From positions 1-13,239 of the forward strand of contig CAYFSZ010000038.1 of NCBI GenBank assembly GCA_964346085.1: DNA of 13,239 nucleotides. Reading direction: 5' to 3'. Under the pieces are notes generated by a model that was not told where the DNA came from, did not search any database, and was given only the letters and a program-made list of their open reading frames with translations. Shown piece after piece: positions 5,883-13,202 of this stretch. Source of the DNA: UBA5436 sp964346085. Lineage in GTDB: Bacteria > Bacillota > Clostridia > Saccharofermentanales > DTU023. The translations under genes and the position numbers were made by a program. Position 1 is the stretch's first letter. The number at the start of each line of letters is the position of its first letter.

Positions 5883-8804
5883 TTAATCTCTTTCAACTTC
5901 TCTCATTTCGAAAGCTTCAATTTGATCATTAATTTTCAAATCGTTGTATCTTTCTATACCAATACCACATTCATAACCAGATTTCACTTCTCTAGCATCA
6001 TCTTTGAAACGACGTAATGATGAAATTTTTCCTTCATGCACAACAATTCCGTCTCGAACAATACGAACGCCAGCCGATCTTAAGATTGTTCCATCAGTGA
6101 CATAGCAACCAGCAATCGTACCAATTCCTGTAACATTGAAAGTTTCTCTAACTTGCGCATGACCAAGAATGACTTCGTTAAACTTCGGATCAAGCATACC
6201 TTTCATCGCATCATTGATATCATTGATTGCATCATAGATAACACGATACATTCTTAAATCCACACCTAATTGATCAGCTAAATCTTGAACTCCAGCTGCA
6301 GGTCTTACATTGAATCCAATAATAACTGCATTTGAAACATCTGCTAAACGCACGTCACTTTCTGTAATTGCACCAACTGCTCCGTGAATAACTCCAACTT
6401 TGACTTCGTCATTCGATAATTTTTCCAATGATTGTCTAACAGCTTCTACACTACCTTGTACGTCACCTTTCACGATAAGATTGAAATCTTTGACATCACC
6501 TTCCGCAATGTGGGCGAATAAGTTATCCAATGACATTCTATGGTTTTTACGTAATTGCGCTTCTCTTTCTTCAACTTGACGACGTGCGGCAAGACTGCGA
6601 GCAACTTTTTCATCTGTTACTTGATAGAAGATCTCTCCACTTTCAGGAACATCTGGAAGACCTAAAATCTCAACCGGCATAGATGGTCCAGCTTCTTCCA
6701 CCTGTTCACCACGGTCATTTGTCATCGCACGAATATTACCAATGGTCGAGCCAACAACAACAGTATCTCCAACACGCAATGTACCACGTTGAACCAAAAT
6801 TGTTGCAACTGGTCCACGACCACGATCAAGTTTAGACTCAATGACAGTTCCTTTTGCTTGACGGTTCGGATTCGCTTTTAAATCCATCACATCTGCCGTC
6901 AGTGTGATCATTTCAAGCAATTCATCCATATTCTCACCAGTTTTTGCGGAAACTTGAATCATTGTGGTTTGTCCACCCCAATCTTCTGCTAAAAGTTCAT
7001 GTTGAGCTAATTCTTGTTTCACACGATCAATATTGACACCAGCTTTATCGATTTTATTGATTGCAACAATTATTTCTGTATTGGCAGCTTTTGCGTGATT
7101 AATTGCCTCGATGGTTTGTGGCATAACACCGTCATCGGCTGCAACAACCAAAATAGCAATATCCGTAACTTGTGCACCTCTAGCACGCATCGTTGTAAAA
7201 GCTTCGTGTCCTGGAGTATCTAAGAATGTGACGATTCTTCCATCAACATCTACGGTATAAGCACCAATATGTTGTGTAATACCACCAGCTTCTCCTACTG
7301 TCACTCTTGTATTTCTGATATAGTCAAGAATTGATGTTTTACCATGGTCAACGTGTCCCATAACAACGACAATCGGAGGTCTTGTTTCCAAATCTTCTTC
7401 CGCGTCTTCTGAATCATCAAAGAGAATATCTTCTTCAGTCACTTCGATAATTTTTTCTGCTTTTATGCCAAAATCATTCGCGATAACTTCTGCCGTATCA
7501 TAATCAATATCTTGGTTCACGGTAGCCATGACTCCGTAGCCCATCATTTTTGCAATCACATCAGCTGTTGTCTTTTTTAAGATTTCTGCTAACTCACGAA
7601 CAGTAAGTGATTCTGGCAATTTAACATTCGTTAATTGCGCAATTTGTGGTTTCGGTTTGTCTTTATTTTGTTTTCTACTCTGTTTTAATTTTTCTTGTTC
7701 AAAGTTTCTATTTTGATCTTCGCGACGGCGATCATAATCAACATGTTTTCTTCCTTTTGCTCCAGAAGTTCGTTTGTCATGTTGTTTACGGAAATCGACT
7801 TTTGCATTATCCGTCATATCTGGATTAATTTGTGCTTCATAGCGTGAATCATTTCTTTTTTGTTTAGGTGATTTACTTCTGCGAGGTGCTTCATCACGAT
7901 CTTTGTCTTGCATGAAATCTCGACCACCTGTTTGTGGACGTCGATTATTATCGAAATTTGTTCTCGTTCTGTTAAAGCCACTATTATTCCCACGATTTTG
8001 AGGCCCACGATCATTTCTTTCTCCACGATGGAAGCGGCCATCTCCACCTCTATCGGAACGATAATTTGGTCTTTCTGAACGATCACCTGCTTGCGGACGA
8101 TCATTTCTAGAATATTGATCACGGTTGTTATAACGAGGACGATCCCCTGCAGGCATTTCTTTATTTTTACCTACATAATTACCTTTTTGTGGTCTAAACC
8201 TAGGTCCTGAATAACTTGACCCAGAAATACCTTGGTCAGAAATAACTCTACTCTTAGTTGTTTCTACTTTAGTTTCTTCAGTGTCAGTTTCTGCAGATAT
8301 CTTCTTTTTAAGAGGCTTTTCTTGAGACACTCCATCAGTTTTCGTTGTTTTTTCAACAGGCTTTTCTGTAGCTTCTTCTGTAACTTTATTGCTTGCCTCA
8401 TTGACTGGTTTTTCAACCTTTGCCTCGTCTTTTTTAACAGATTTTGGACTAACTTTTTCTTTCGTTTCAGCAACAACAATATCTTCTTTTTTAGGCGCTT
8501 CAGAAGTTTGGGCTTTTTTGATGTCGTTTTCTTGTTCTTTAACTTTTTCAACTTTACCACTCTCTGATGTTGCTTCTTTTTTCACCGGAGGAGTTGCAGG
8601 TTTATCAGCTGGGACTTTTTTGACAACTTTAACCACCCCAGTGATTTCTTTACCAGAGATTCCCTGCATACTGATTTTAGGACCTTCTGATTTCTTCGCA
8701 CCTGACTTTTGGGAAGTTTTTTTCTCTACTTTTTTCTCAGTATTTTCTGTCATTTCTATTTCCTTTTCCTCGGTATTATTGTTTTTGTCTTTTTTTTGCG
8801 CCAT
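5883..8804 (-). CDS. infB: Translation initiation factor IF-2
   Basis: IF2 is the GTPase that brings initiator tRNA to the 30S subunit and promotes subunit joining. The G domain is complete: GHVDHGKT (483-490), the switch GGITQHIG (507-514), DTPGHEAF (529-536), NKID (583-586) and SAK (619-621). Domains II, III and the initiator-tRNA-binding C-terminal domain follow, with KGDVQGSVEAVRQSL at 779-793 and a normal end (ERYNDLKINDQIEAFE). One IF2_N domain lies at about 398-450. Before it is a 390-residue extension: residues 1-190 are Lys/Glu/Thr/Val-rich low complexity, and 200-375 are Arg/Asn/Asp/Gly-rich. At 973 residues it is long for Bacillota (B. subtilis IF2 is about 716). The start has AGGAG five bases upstream. 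Only 24 bp separate it from nusA. Confidence 0.98.
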   Translation of the reverse strand: MAQKKDKNNNTEEKEIEMTENTEKKVEKKTSQKSGAKKSEGPKISMQGISGKEITGVVKVVKKVPADKPATPPVKKEATSESGKVEKVKEQENDIKKAQTSEAPKKEDIVVAETKEKVSPKSVKKDEAKVEKPVNEASNKVTEEATEKPVEKTTKTDGVSQEKPLKKKISAETDTEETKVETTKSRVISDQGISGSSYSGPRFRPQKGNYVGKNKEMPAGDRPRYNNRDQYSRNDRPQAGDRSERPNYRSDRGGDGRFHRGERNDRGPQNRGNNSGFNRTRTNFDNNRRPQTGGRDFMQDKDRDEAPRRSKSPKQKRNDSRYEAQINPDMTDNAKVDFRKQHDKRTSGAKGRKHVDYDRRREDQNRNFEQEKLKQSRKQNKDKPKPQIAQLTNVKLPESLTVRELAEILKKTTADVIAKMMGYGVMATVNQDIDYDTAEVIANDFGIKAEKIIEVTEEDILFDDSEDAEEDLETRPPIVVVMGHVDHGKTSILDYIRNTRVTVGEAGGITQHIGAYTVDVDGRIVTFLDTPGHEAFTTMRARGAQVTDIAILVVAADDGVMPQTIEAINHAKAANTEIIVAINKIDKAGVNIDRVKQELAQHELLAEDWGGQTTMIQVSAKTGENMDELLEMITLTADVMDLKANPNRQAKGTVIESKLDRGRGPVATILVQRGTLRVGDTVVVGSTIGNIRAMTNDRGEQVEEAGPSMPVEILGLPDVPESGEIFYQVTDEKVARSLAARRQVEEREAQLRKNHRMSLDNLFAHIAEGDVKDFNLIVKGDVQGSVEAVRQSLEKLSNDEVKVGVIHGAVGAITESDVRLADVSNAVIIGFNVRPAAGVQDLADQLGVDLRMYRVIYDAINDINDAMKGMLDPKFNEVILGHAQVRETFNVTGIGTIAGCYVTDGTILRSAGVRIVRDGIVVHEGKISSLRRFKDDAREVKSGYECGIGIERYNDLKINDQIEAFEMREVERD

Positions 8805-8828
8805 ATATTCTCCTATTTTAAGAAGTGA

Positions 8829-10046
8829 TTAATCTTCTACCTGTTCATCATCTATATTTTCTAAATTTTCTAAAGCTTTACCAAGTTGTTCAATATCAGT
8901 TTCGATATGTTCATTAGAATCTTGGTATTCATTGTCATCATCATCGTAATAATCAGCATGGTCAGACAAAGCACCATCGAATTGCATGAGCAATCCCTGT
9001 TCTACTTCTTCTCTATGTTGGCTTTCGCTCTTAATATCAATACTGAAACCAGTCAATTTAGCTGCCAGTCTTGCATTTTGACCAGATCTGCCAATTGCAA
9101 GAGATAATTGATGATCAGGAACAACAACGCGAACTGATTCTTCATCATATACATCAACACTGACTACTTTTGCAGGGCTTAATGCATTACTAATAAAAAT
9201 CACAGGATCTTGATTCCATTCGACAATATCAATTTTTTCACCATTTAATTCATCAATAACATTTTGAACACGCATACCTCTTTGACCAACACATGAACCA
9301 ACTGCATCAACATTCGGATCATCTGAACGAACTGAGATTTTTGTTCTTGAACCTGCTTCTCTAGATACTGAAACAATTTCAACAACTCCTGTTGAAATTT
9401 CAGGCACCTCTTGTTCGAAAAGTCTACGCACAAAATTAGGATGACTACGTGAAACAAGAACCATCGGTCTACCATGGCGCTCATCTACTCGTAAAATGTA
9501 AAAACGCATTCTTTGGTTGAAATCGTAATTGTCTAAACGTGATTGTTCATTTTTAGTTAGCACGGCTTCTGCTCTTCCAATATCGACAACAACTTCTCGA
9601 CGATCCATACGTTGGGTCACACCATAAGCTATTTCGCCAATACGGCTGCTGAATTCCTCATGAATTCTTTCTCTTTCAGCTTGTGCTAATTTTTGATTGA
9701 TGACACTTTTTGACTGTTGAGCTGCCAAACGTCCGAAATCTTTCGGGCTAATTTGGAATTCAAGCATATCGCCTACTTCAAAATCTTCTGACAATGATTT
9801 TGCATCATCCAAAGAAACCTCTGAAATTGGATCAGTCACTTCTTCAACAACTGTTCTTGTAACGAAAACTCTCATTTCTCCAGTTTCATGGTCTACTTCA
9901 GCTCTGACATTATCTGTTGATTTCGGGTTAAACTCACGTTTATACGCAGCAACTAAAGCTTCTTCCACAAATTCAAAAAGTTGTTCTTCTTCTACGCCAC
10001 GCTCTTTTGCTAACATACGCAAAGATTCAATCAATTCAACGTTCAT
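8829..10046 (-). CDS. nusA: Transcription termination/antitermination factor NusA
   Basis: NusA binds RNA polymerase and nascent RNA and modulates pausing, termination and rRNA antitermination. Domain order is the N-terminal polymerase-binding domain (about 1-125), an S1 domain (about 133-200), and two KH domains with GSCVGQRGMRVQNVIDELNGE at about 250-270 and QLSLAIGRSGQNARLAAKLTG at 313-333. The Bacillota form normally ends near residue 350-370. Here a tail of about 50 residues (357-405) follows, rich in Asp and Glu with DDDD at 368-371. The ATG has AAGGAGAA six bases upstream and lies 30 bp after rimP. NusA may set its own level by promoting termination in the operon leader, as described for B. 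subtilis. Confidence 0.97.
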   Translation of the reverse strand: MNVELIESLRMLAKERGVEEEQLFEFVEEALVAAYKREFNPKSTDNVRAEVDHETGEMRVFVTRTVVEEVTDPISEVSLDDAKSLSEDFEVGDMLEFQISPKDFGRLAAQQSKSVINQKLAQAERERIHEEFSSRIGEIAYGVTQRMDRREVVVDIGRAEAVLTKNEQSRLDNYDFNQRMRFYILRVDERHGRPMVLVSRSHPNFVRRLFEQEVPEISTGVVEIVSVSREAGSRTKISVRSDDPNVDAVGSCVGQRGMRVQNVIDELNGEKIDIVEWNQDPVIFISNALSPAKVVSVDVYDEESVRVVVPDHQLSLAIGRSGQNARLAAKLTGFSIDIKSESQHREEVEQGLLMQFDGALSDHADYYDDDDNEYQDSNEHIETDIEQLGKALENLENIDDEQVED

Positions 10047-10076
10047 TCAATTTTCTCCTTATTAATTACAAAACAT

Positions 10077-10550
10077 TTAATTAAAGCGAATAACGCGGGC
10101 AATTTTTGCCACATCTTTTAATTCAAATGTAAATTTATGGTCCGTAGTTTCTTCATTAATTACGATTTGTTTGTCATCTCCTGAAACGAGTTTACCTACA
10201 AACATTTTTTTATCATCATATTTTTGATACAGACGAATTTCTACTAACTGTCCTTGATAAACCCGAAACTCTTTAGCTTCCGTTAAAGGTCTATCAAGTC
10301 CTGGCGATGAAACTTCAAAATAATCATGATCTGTTAATTTAAGTTCATTATCAATAATTGGATCAATTTTTTCATTTACAACCGCACAATCATCAATTGT
10401 TATACCACCGATTTTGTCTACTAGAACACGCAAAAATAATTTTCCATTTTCACGTTCGTAAACAACATCGATTAATTCAAATCCAAGCTCTTCAATGATT
10501 GGCTCTAAACAATTATAGATTTTTTCAGTTTTCGCATTTCTTTTGGCCAT
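10077..10550 (-). CDS. rimP: Ribosome maturation factor RimP
   Basis: RimP assists early 30S subunit assembly. The protein is 157 residues from the ATG at 10550. Diagnostic features are LEPIIEELGFELIDVVYERE (15-34), the DDC stretch at 53-55, YFEVSSPGLDRPL (77-89), and a C-terminal SH3-like half ending in IARVIRFN. The frame is open further upstream to a GTG at 10610, but that codon lies inside the leader hairpin and is unlikely to be the start. The ATG gives a typical N-terminus but has only a weak Shine-Dalgarno. A TTG at 10574 with GGAAAG five bases upstream is a credible alternative that would add eight residues. It is the first gene of the operon, and its promoter and leader hairpin lie directly upstream. 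Confidence 0.93.
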   Translation of the reverse strand: MAKRNAKTEKIYNCLEPIIEELGFELIDVVYERENGKLFLRVLVDKIGGITIDDCAVVNEKIDPIIDNELKLTDHDYFEVSSPGLDRPLTEAKEFRVYQGQLVEIRLYQKYDDKKMFVGKLVSGDDKQIVINEETTDHKFTFELKDVAKIARVIRFN

Positions 10551-10585
10551 TAATCTTGTCTTAACTTTCTTCAATAATTCTTTCC

Positions 10586-10615
10586 AAAAATAAAGAGTGG
10601 GCATGCCCACTCTTT
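10586..10615 (-). terminator. Leader hairpin with interrupted U-tract (candidate attenuator)
   Basis: A perfect 10-bp stem (arms 10592-10601 and 10606-10615, GAGTGGG against CCCACTC) encloses a CATG loop. Read toward rimP, the stem is followed by TTT-A-TTTTT. It starts about 20 nt after the predicted transcription start and ends before the rimP ATG, so it lies in the operon's 5' untranslated leader. On the plus strand the T-run is shorter and points away from any gene, so a role in the leader is the better reading. B. subtilis nusA is known to be autoregulated by NusA-stimulated termination in its leader without an antiterminator. The U-tract interruption seen here is a feature of NusA-dependent terminators. 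Confidence 0.78.
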
Positions 10616-10640
10616 TCAGAAAGTCTTTAAGTACACCGCT

Positions 10641-10669
10641 ACTATAACAAGAATAGTCTATATTTGCAA
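10641..10669 (-). promoter_or_regulatory. Sigma-A-type promoter of the rimP operon
   Basis: On the minus strand, -35 TTGCAA (10664-10669) and -10 TATAGT (10641-10646) are separated by exactly 17 bp. A TGT directly before the -10 box makes an extended -10. The predicted start is near 10634, giving a leader of about 85 nt that contains the hairpin. AT-rich sequence lies upstream of the -35. This is the only convincing promoter I find for the nine-gene operon. Confidence 0.75.
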
Positions 10670-10724
10670 GCGAACCAAAAATATATCCAATAAAACTTAT
10701 TTCTATCTTCTTTGTTAAAACTAT

Positions 10725-10744
10725 AAAGACTACTTAAAAGACTA
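10725..10744 (+). repeat. Direct repeat AAAGACTA x2 upstream of the glmS -10
   Basis: AAAGACTA occurs at 10725-10732 and 10737-10744, 12 bp start to start, over the weak -35 region of glmS. Related cores occur in inverted orientation in the divergent rimP promoter (TAGTCT at 10654-10659) and leader (AGTCTTT at 10622-10628). They could be operator half-sites for a regulator of the divergent pair, but in such AT-rich DNA a short repeat like this can arise by chance. Confidence 0.25.
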
Positions 10745-10755
10745 TGTGATATAAT
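10726..10755 (+). promoter_or_regulatory. Extended -10 promoter of glmS
   Basis: A perfect TATAAT at 10750-10755 is preceded directly by TGA (10747-10749), giving TGnTATAAT. The -35 region is poor (about 10726-10731, sharing only GAC with the consensus), as is usual for extended -10 promoters. The predicted start near 10762 gives a 5' leader of about 30 nt before the glmS ATG at 10792, with GGAGAG at 10781-10786 as ribosome binding site. Confidence 0.75.
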
Positions 10756-10791
10756 ACAAACGTTATTTTATTTTATGATTGGAGAGAAACA

Positions 10792-12630
10792 ATGTGTGGT
10801 ATTGTCGGATATATTGGAAATGAGCAAGCTGCTCCTATTCTATTAGATGGCTTAGAAAGACTAGCCTATAGAGGATATGATTCTGCAGGTCTAGCTGTTT
10901 TACAAGATAATCACGAAATTGAAATCGTAAAAGCAAAAGGTAAACTTGAGAATTTAATTAACAAAACAAATCACGGAAAAGCCGTTTCTGGTTCATGTGG
11001 TATTGGCCATACTCGTTGGGCAACACATGGTGAGCCTTCTGAAATTAATGCTCATCCTCATCATTCTGATGATTCCGATGTAGTCGCTGTTCACAATGGC
11101 ATCATAGAAAACGAAAGTGAAATCAAAGATTTATTAATCGCCAAAGGATATAATTTCTACTCAGCAACAGATACAGAAGTTGCCGTAAAATTGGTCGACT
11201 ACTATTATAAAGTAGAGAAATCTGGCCCAATCGAATCAATTAATAGAGCTATGCTGCGTGTGCGTGGTTCATATGCACTTGCGATTATGTTTAAAGATAT
11301 CCCTGGTGAGATTTATGTTGCTCGTAAAGATAGTCCTATGATTTTAGGCATTGCAGAAGGTGCTTCCTATATCGCATCGGATGTACCTGCAATTCTAAAA
11401 TATTCCAGACAAGTATATTACATAGGTGACCTAGAAGTCGGTCGTGTTAAAGCTGGTGAAATCTCTTTCTTCAATATGAATGGTGATCCAATCGAGAAAG
11501 AATTGACAGAAATTACATGGAATACCGAGGCTGCAGAAAAAGATGGATATGAACATTTCATGATTAAAGAAATTCATGAACAACCAAAAGCTGTTGCAGA
11601 TACACTTCATTCTGTATTAAAAGATAATCGTATTAATTTATCTTCTGTAGGGTTAAGCGATGAAGAAATCAAAGACATCAGCCAGATTTATATTGTCGCT
11701 TGTGGGTCTGCATATCACGTCGGAATGGTTTCACAATATGTATTTGAAGATTTGGCAAATATTCCTGTTCGTGTTGAATTAGCTTCAGAATTTAGATATC
11801 GTAAACTCCTATTAGATAAAAAAGGATTAGTCATTGTCATTAGTCAATCCGGCGAGACTGCTGACAGTTTAGCAGCTCTTAGAGAAGCAAAAAAACATGG
11901 TTTAAAAACATTAGGGATCGTCAATGTTGTTGGCTCTTCCATTGCAAGAGAGGCTGATAATGTATTATATACTTTGGCAGGACCTGAAATAGCTGTTGCT
12001 ACAACAAAAGCGTACAGTACACAATTAATTGCAAATTATACACTGGCTATTCAATTTGGTTTAGTACGTGGCGTAATTAGCGAAGATGAGTATCAAAATT
12101 ATATTAATGAATTATTATCACTTCCAGAAAAAATCAAAAGTATTCTGAAGGACAAAGCAAGAATTCAATGGTTTGCTTCCAAACAAGCTAATGCAAAGGA
12201 TATTTTCTTTATTGGACGTGGTATTGATTATGCGACCTGCTTAGAAGGTAGTTTAAAAATGAAAGAAATTAGTTATATTCATTCTGAAGCATATGCTGCC
12301 GGTGAAATCAAACATGGTCCTATCAGTTTAGTTGAAGACGGAACTTTGATAGTCGGTGTATTAACTCAAAATGAACTATTTGAAAAAACAAGAAGCAATA
12401 TGGCGGAATGTAAAAGTAGAGGAGCTTATTTATTAGGCATTACAACTAATGGGAATTATAATATCGAGGATACGGTTAATTTCACTATGTATGTTCCGAA
12501 CACTGATCCTCACTTTTCTACATCATTGGCAGTTATCCCATTGCAACTTATGAGTTATTATGTTTCAGTCACACGCGGACTTGATGTAGATAAACCACGA
12601 AATTTAGCAAAAAGCGTGACGGTTGAATAA
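10792..12630 (+). CDS. glmS: Glutamine--fructose-6-phosphate aminotransferase (isomerising)
   Basis: GlmS makes glucosamine-6-phosphate from fructose-6-phosphate and glutamine, the first committed step to UDP-GlcNAc and the cell wall. The N-terminal class II glutaminase starts MCGIVGYIG; Cys2 becomes the N-terminal nucleophile after Met removal, which fixes the start. Further motifs are HTRWATHG (73-80), HNGIIEN (101-107) and TDTE (126-129). Two SIS sugar-isomerase domains follow, with ACGSAYH (303-309), SQSGETADS (351-359), KAYSTQ (406-411) and EIKHGP (505-510). The end DKPRNLAKSVTVE carries the expected active-site Lys607. Length (612) is normal. It is divergent from rimP. No glmS ribozyme fits in its short leader, and no clear terminator follows it. 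Confidence 0.98.
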   Translation: MCGIVGYIGNEQAAPILLDGLERLAYRGYDSAGLAVLQDNHEIEIVKAKGKLENLINKTNHGKAVSGSCGIGHTRWATHGEPSEINAHPHHSDDSDVVAVHNGIIENESEIKDLLIAKGYNFYSATDTEVAVKLVDYYYKVEKSGPIESINRAMLRVRGSYALAIMFKDIPGEIYVARKDSPMILGIAEGASYIASDVPAILKYSRQVYYIGDLEVGRVKAGEISFFNMNGDPIEKELTEITWNTEAAEKDGYEHFMIKEIHEQPKAVADTLHSVLKDNRINLSSVGLSDEEIKDISQIYIVACGSAYHVGMVSQYVFEDLANIPVRVELASEFRYRKLLLDKKGLVIVISQSGETADSLAALREAKKHGLKTLGIVNVVGSSIAREADNVLYTLAGPEIAVATTKAYSTQLIANYTLAIQFGLVRGVISEDEYQNYINELLSLPEKIKSILKDKARIQWFASKQANAKDIFFIGRGIDYATCLEGSLKMKEISYIHSEAYAAGEIKHGPISLVEDGTLIVGVLTQNELFEKTRSNMAECKSRGAYLLGITTNGNYNIEDTVNFTMYVPNTDPHFSTSLAVIPLQLMSYYVSVTRGLDVDKPRNLAKSVTVE

Positions 12631-12637
12631 GTTTCAT

Positions 12638-12666
12638 TTGTCAAATAGCATAAATTATTATAAAAT
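12638..12666 (+). promoter_or_regulatory. Candidate promoter of the small P-loop gene
   Basis: TTGTCA (12638-12643) and TAAAAT (12661-12666) are 17 bp apart in the 90-bp gap after glmS. An overlapping TATAAA (12659-12664) would give a 15-bp spacer. An 11-bp palindrome, ATTTG-T-CAAAT (12636-12646), covers the -35 box. The downstream gene has AAAGGAGA at 12707-12713. Because I see no terminator after glmS, read-through from glmS is also possible. Confidence 0.5.
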
Positions 12667-12720
12667 AAATGTACAAAAGTTAAACACTTTGAATATATTA
12701 GAATCAAAAGGAGAACACTT

Positions 12721-13134
12721 ATGATTGAAGCAGTTGTTGGATTAAAGGGTTCGGGAAAAACATCAATTATTGTTGATGAAATTACAAAAACATCAAAAAC
12801 AGAAGACACTAATGTCGTTTGCATAGAATATGGAAAAAGATTTAATCAACATATCCCTTACCAAGTTCGTTTAATCGATATCACAGAATATCCTGTGAAA
12901 AATTACAGAGAATTATTAACATTTATCGCTGGTATCTCAGCACAAGATCACGATATTACTCATGTTTACATTGATAGCTTATACAAAATTGCAAACAGTA
13001 AAGATCTTGGAGAATTAGAAGTTTTCTTTAATGACTTAAACGAATTAACAAAAGACATGACTGCAAAATTCACAATTACCATTAGTGATGATCCAGAAAA
13101 AATGCCAGAAAATGTAAAGGCTGTAATGCGTTAA
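12721..13134 (+). CDS. Small P-loop ATP-binding protein of unknown function
   Basis: A 137-residue cytoplasmic protein with no signal peptide or membrane segment. It opens with a Walker A motif, GLKGSGKTS (7-15), directly after a short beta strand. A hydrophobic strand ending in Asp, HVYIDS (81-86), fits Walker B, and FTITISDD (117-124) looks like the next core strand with a sensor-type polar end. CIEYGKRF and VRLIDITEY (34-57) lie between. From memory this resembles a conserved short protein of Clostridia often labelled as PilT-like or ATP-binding; that label rests only on the P-loop. It lacks the length and the Asp/His boxes of a true PilT motor. It has a strong ribosome binding site seven bases upstream, its own likely promoter and a terminator. 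Its function is unknown. Confidence 0.85.
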   Translation: MIEAVVGLKGSGKTSIIVDEITKTSKTEDTNVVCIEYGKRFNQHIPYQVRLIDITEYPVKNYRELLTFIAGISAQDHDITHVYIDSLYKIANSKDLGELEVFFNDLNELTKDMTAKFTITISDDPEKMPENVKAVMR

Positions 13135-13156
13135 TCGGAATTTAAATTAAGAAGCG

Positions 13157-13187
13157 AAAAGAGCTGTCAGTTGACAGCTCTTTTTTT
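13157..13187 (+). terminator. Intrinsic terminator after the small P-loop gene
   Basis: A perfect inverted repeat (arms AAAAGAGCTGTCA and TGACAGCTCTTTT, 13157-13184) is followed by a run of seven T (13181-13187). It lies 22 bp after the stop codon. The minus-strand reading also ends in TTTT, so it could serve a convergent gene from the right as well. Confidence 0.92.
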
Positions 13188-13202
13188 GTGGTTTTGGTTA
13201 AC

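Noticed and set aside
8232..8832. Long open frames on the plus strand and in another minus frame over the 5' part of infB
   Set aside because: They mirror the Lys/Glu-rich low-complexity region of IF2. The products are Phe/Ser- or Lys/Leu-rich with no domain and no start signal.
10593..10610. GTG at 10610 as the rimP start
   Set aside because: It lies inside the leader hairpin and adds residues that are just the translated stem-loop, with no ribosome binding site.
10560..10790. glmS ribozyme or another riboswitch between rimP and glmS
   Set aside because: The glmS promoter sits too close to the ATG, and the only strong structure is the simple hairpin in the rimP leader.
12631..12720. Terminator directly after glmS
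   Set aside because: The gap is AT-rich but holds only weak short pairings with no T-run; it reads better as a promoter region.
12558..12824. 88-residue minus-strand open frame over the glmS 3' end and the P-loop gene
   Set aside because: It lies antisense to two clear genes and its sequence has no protein-like pattern.
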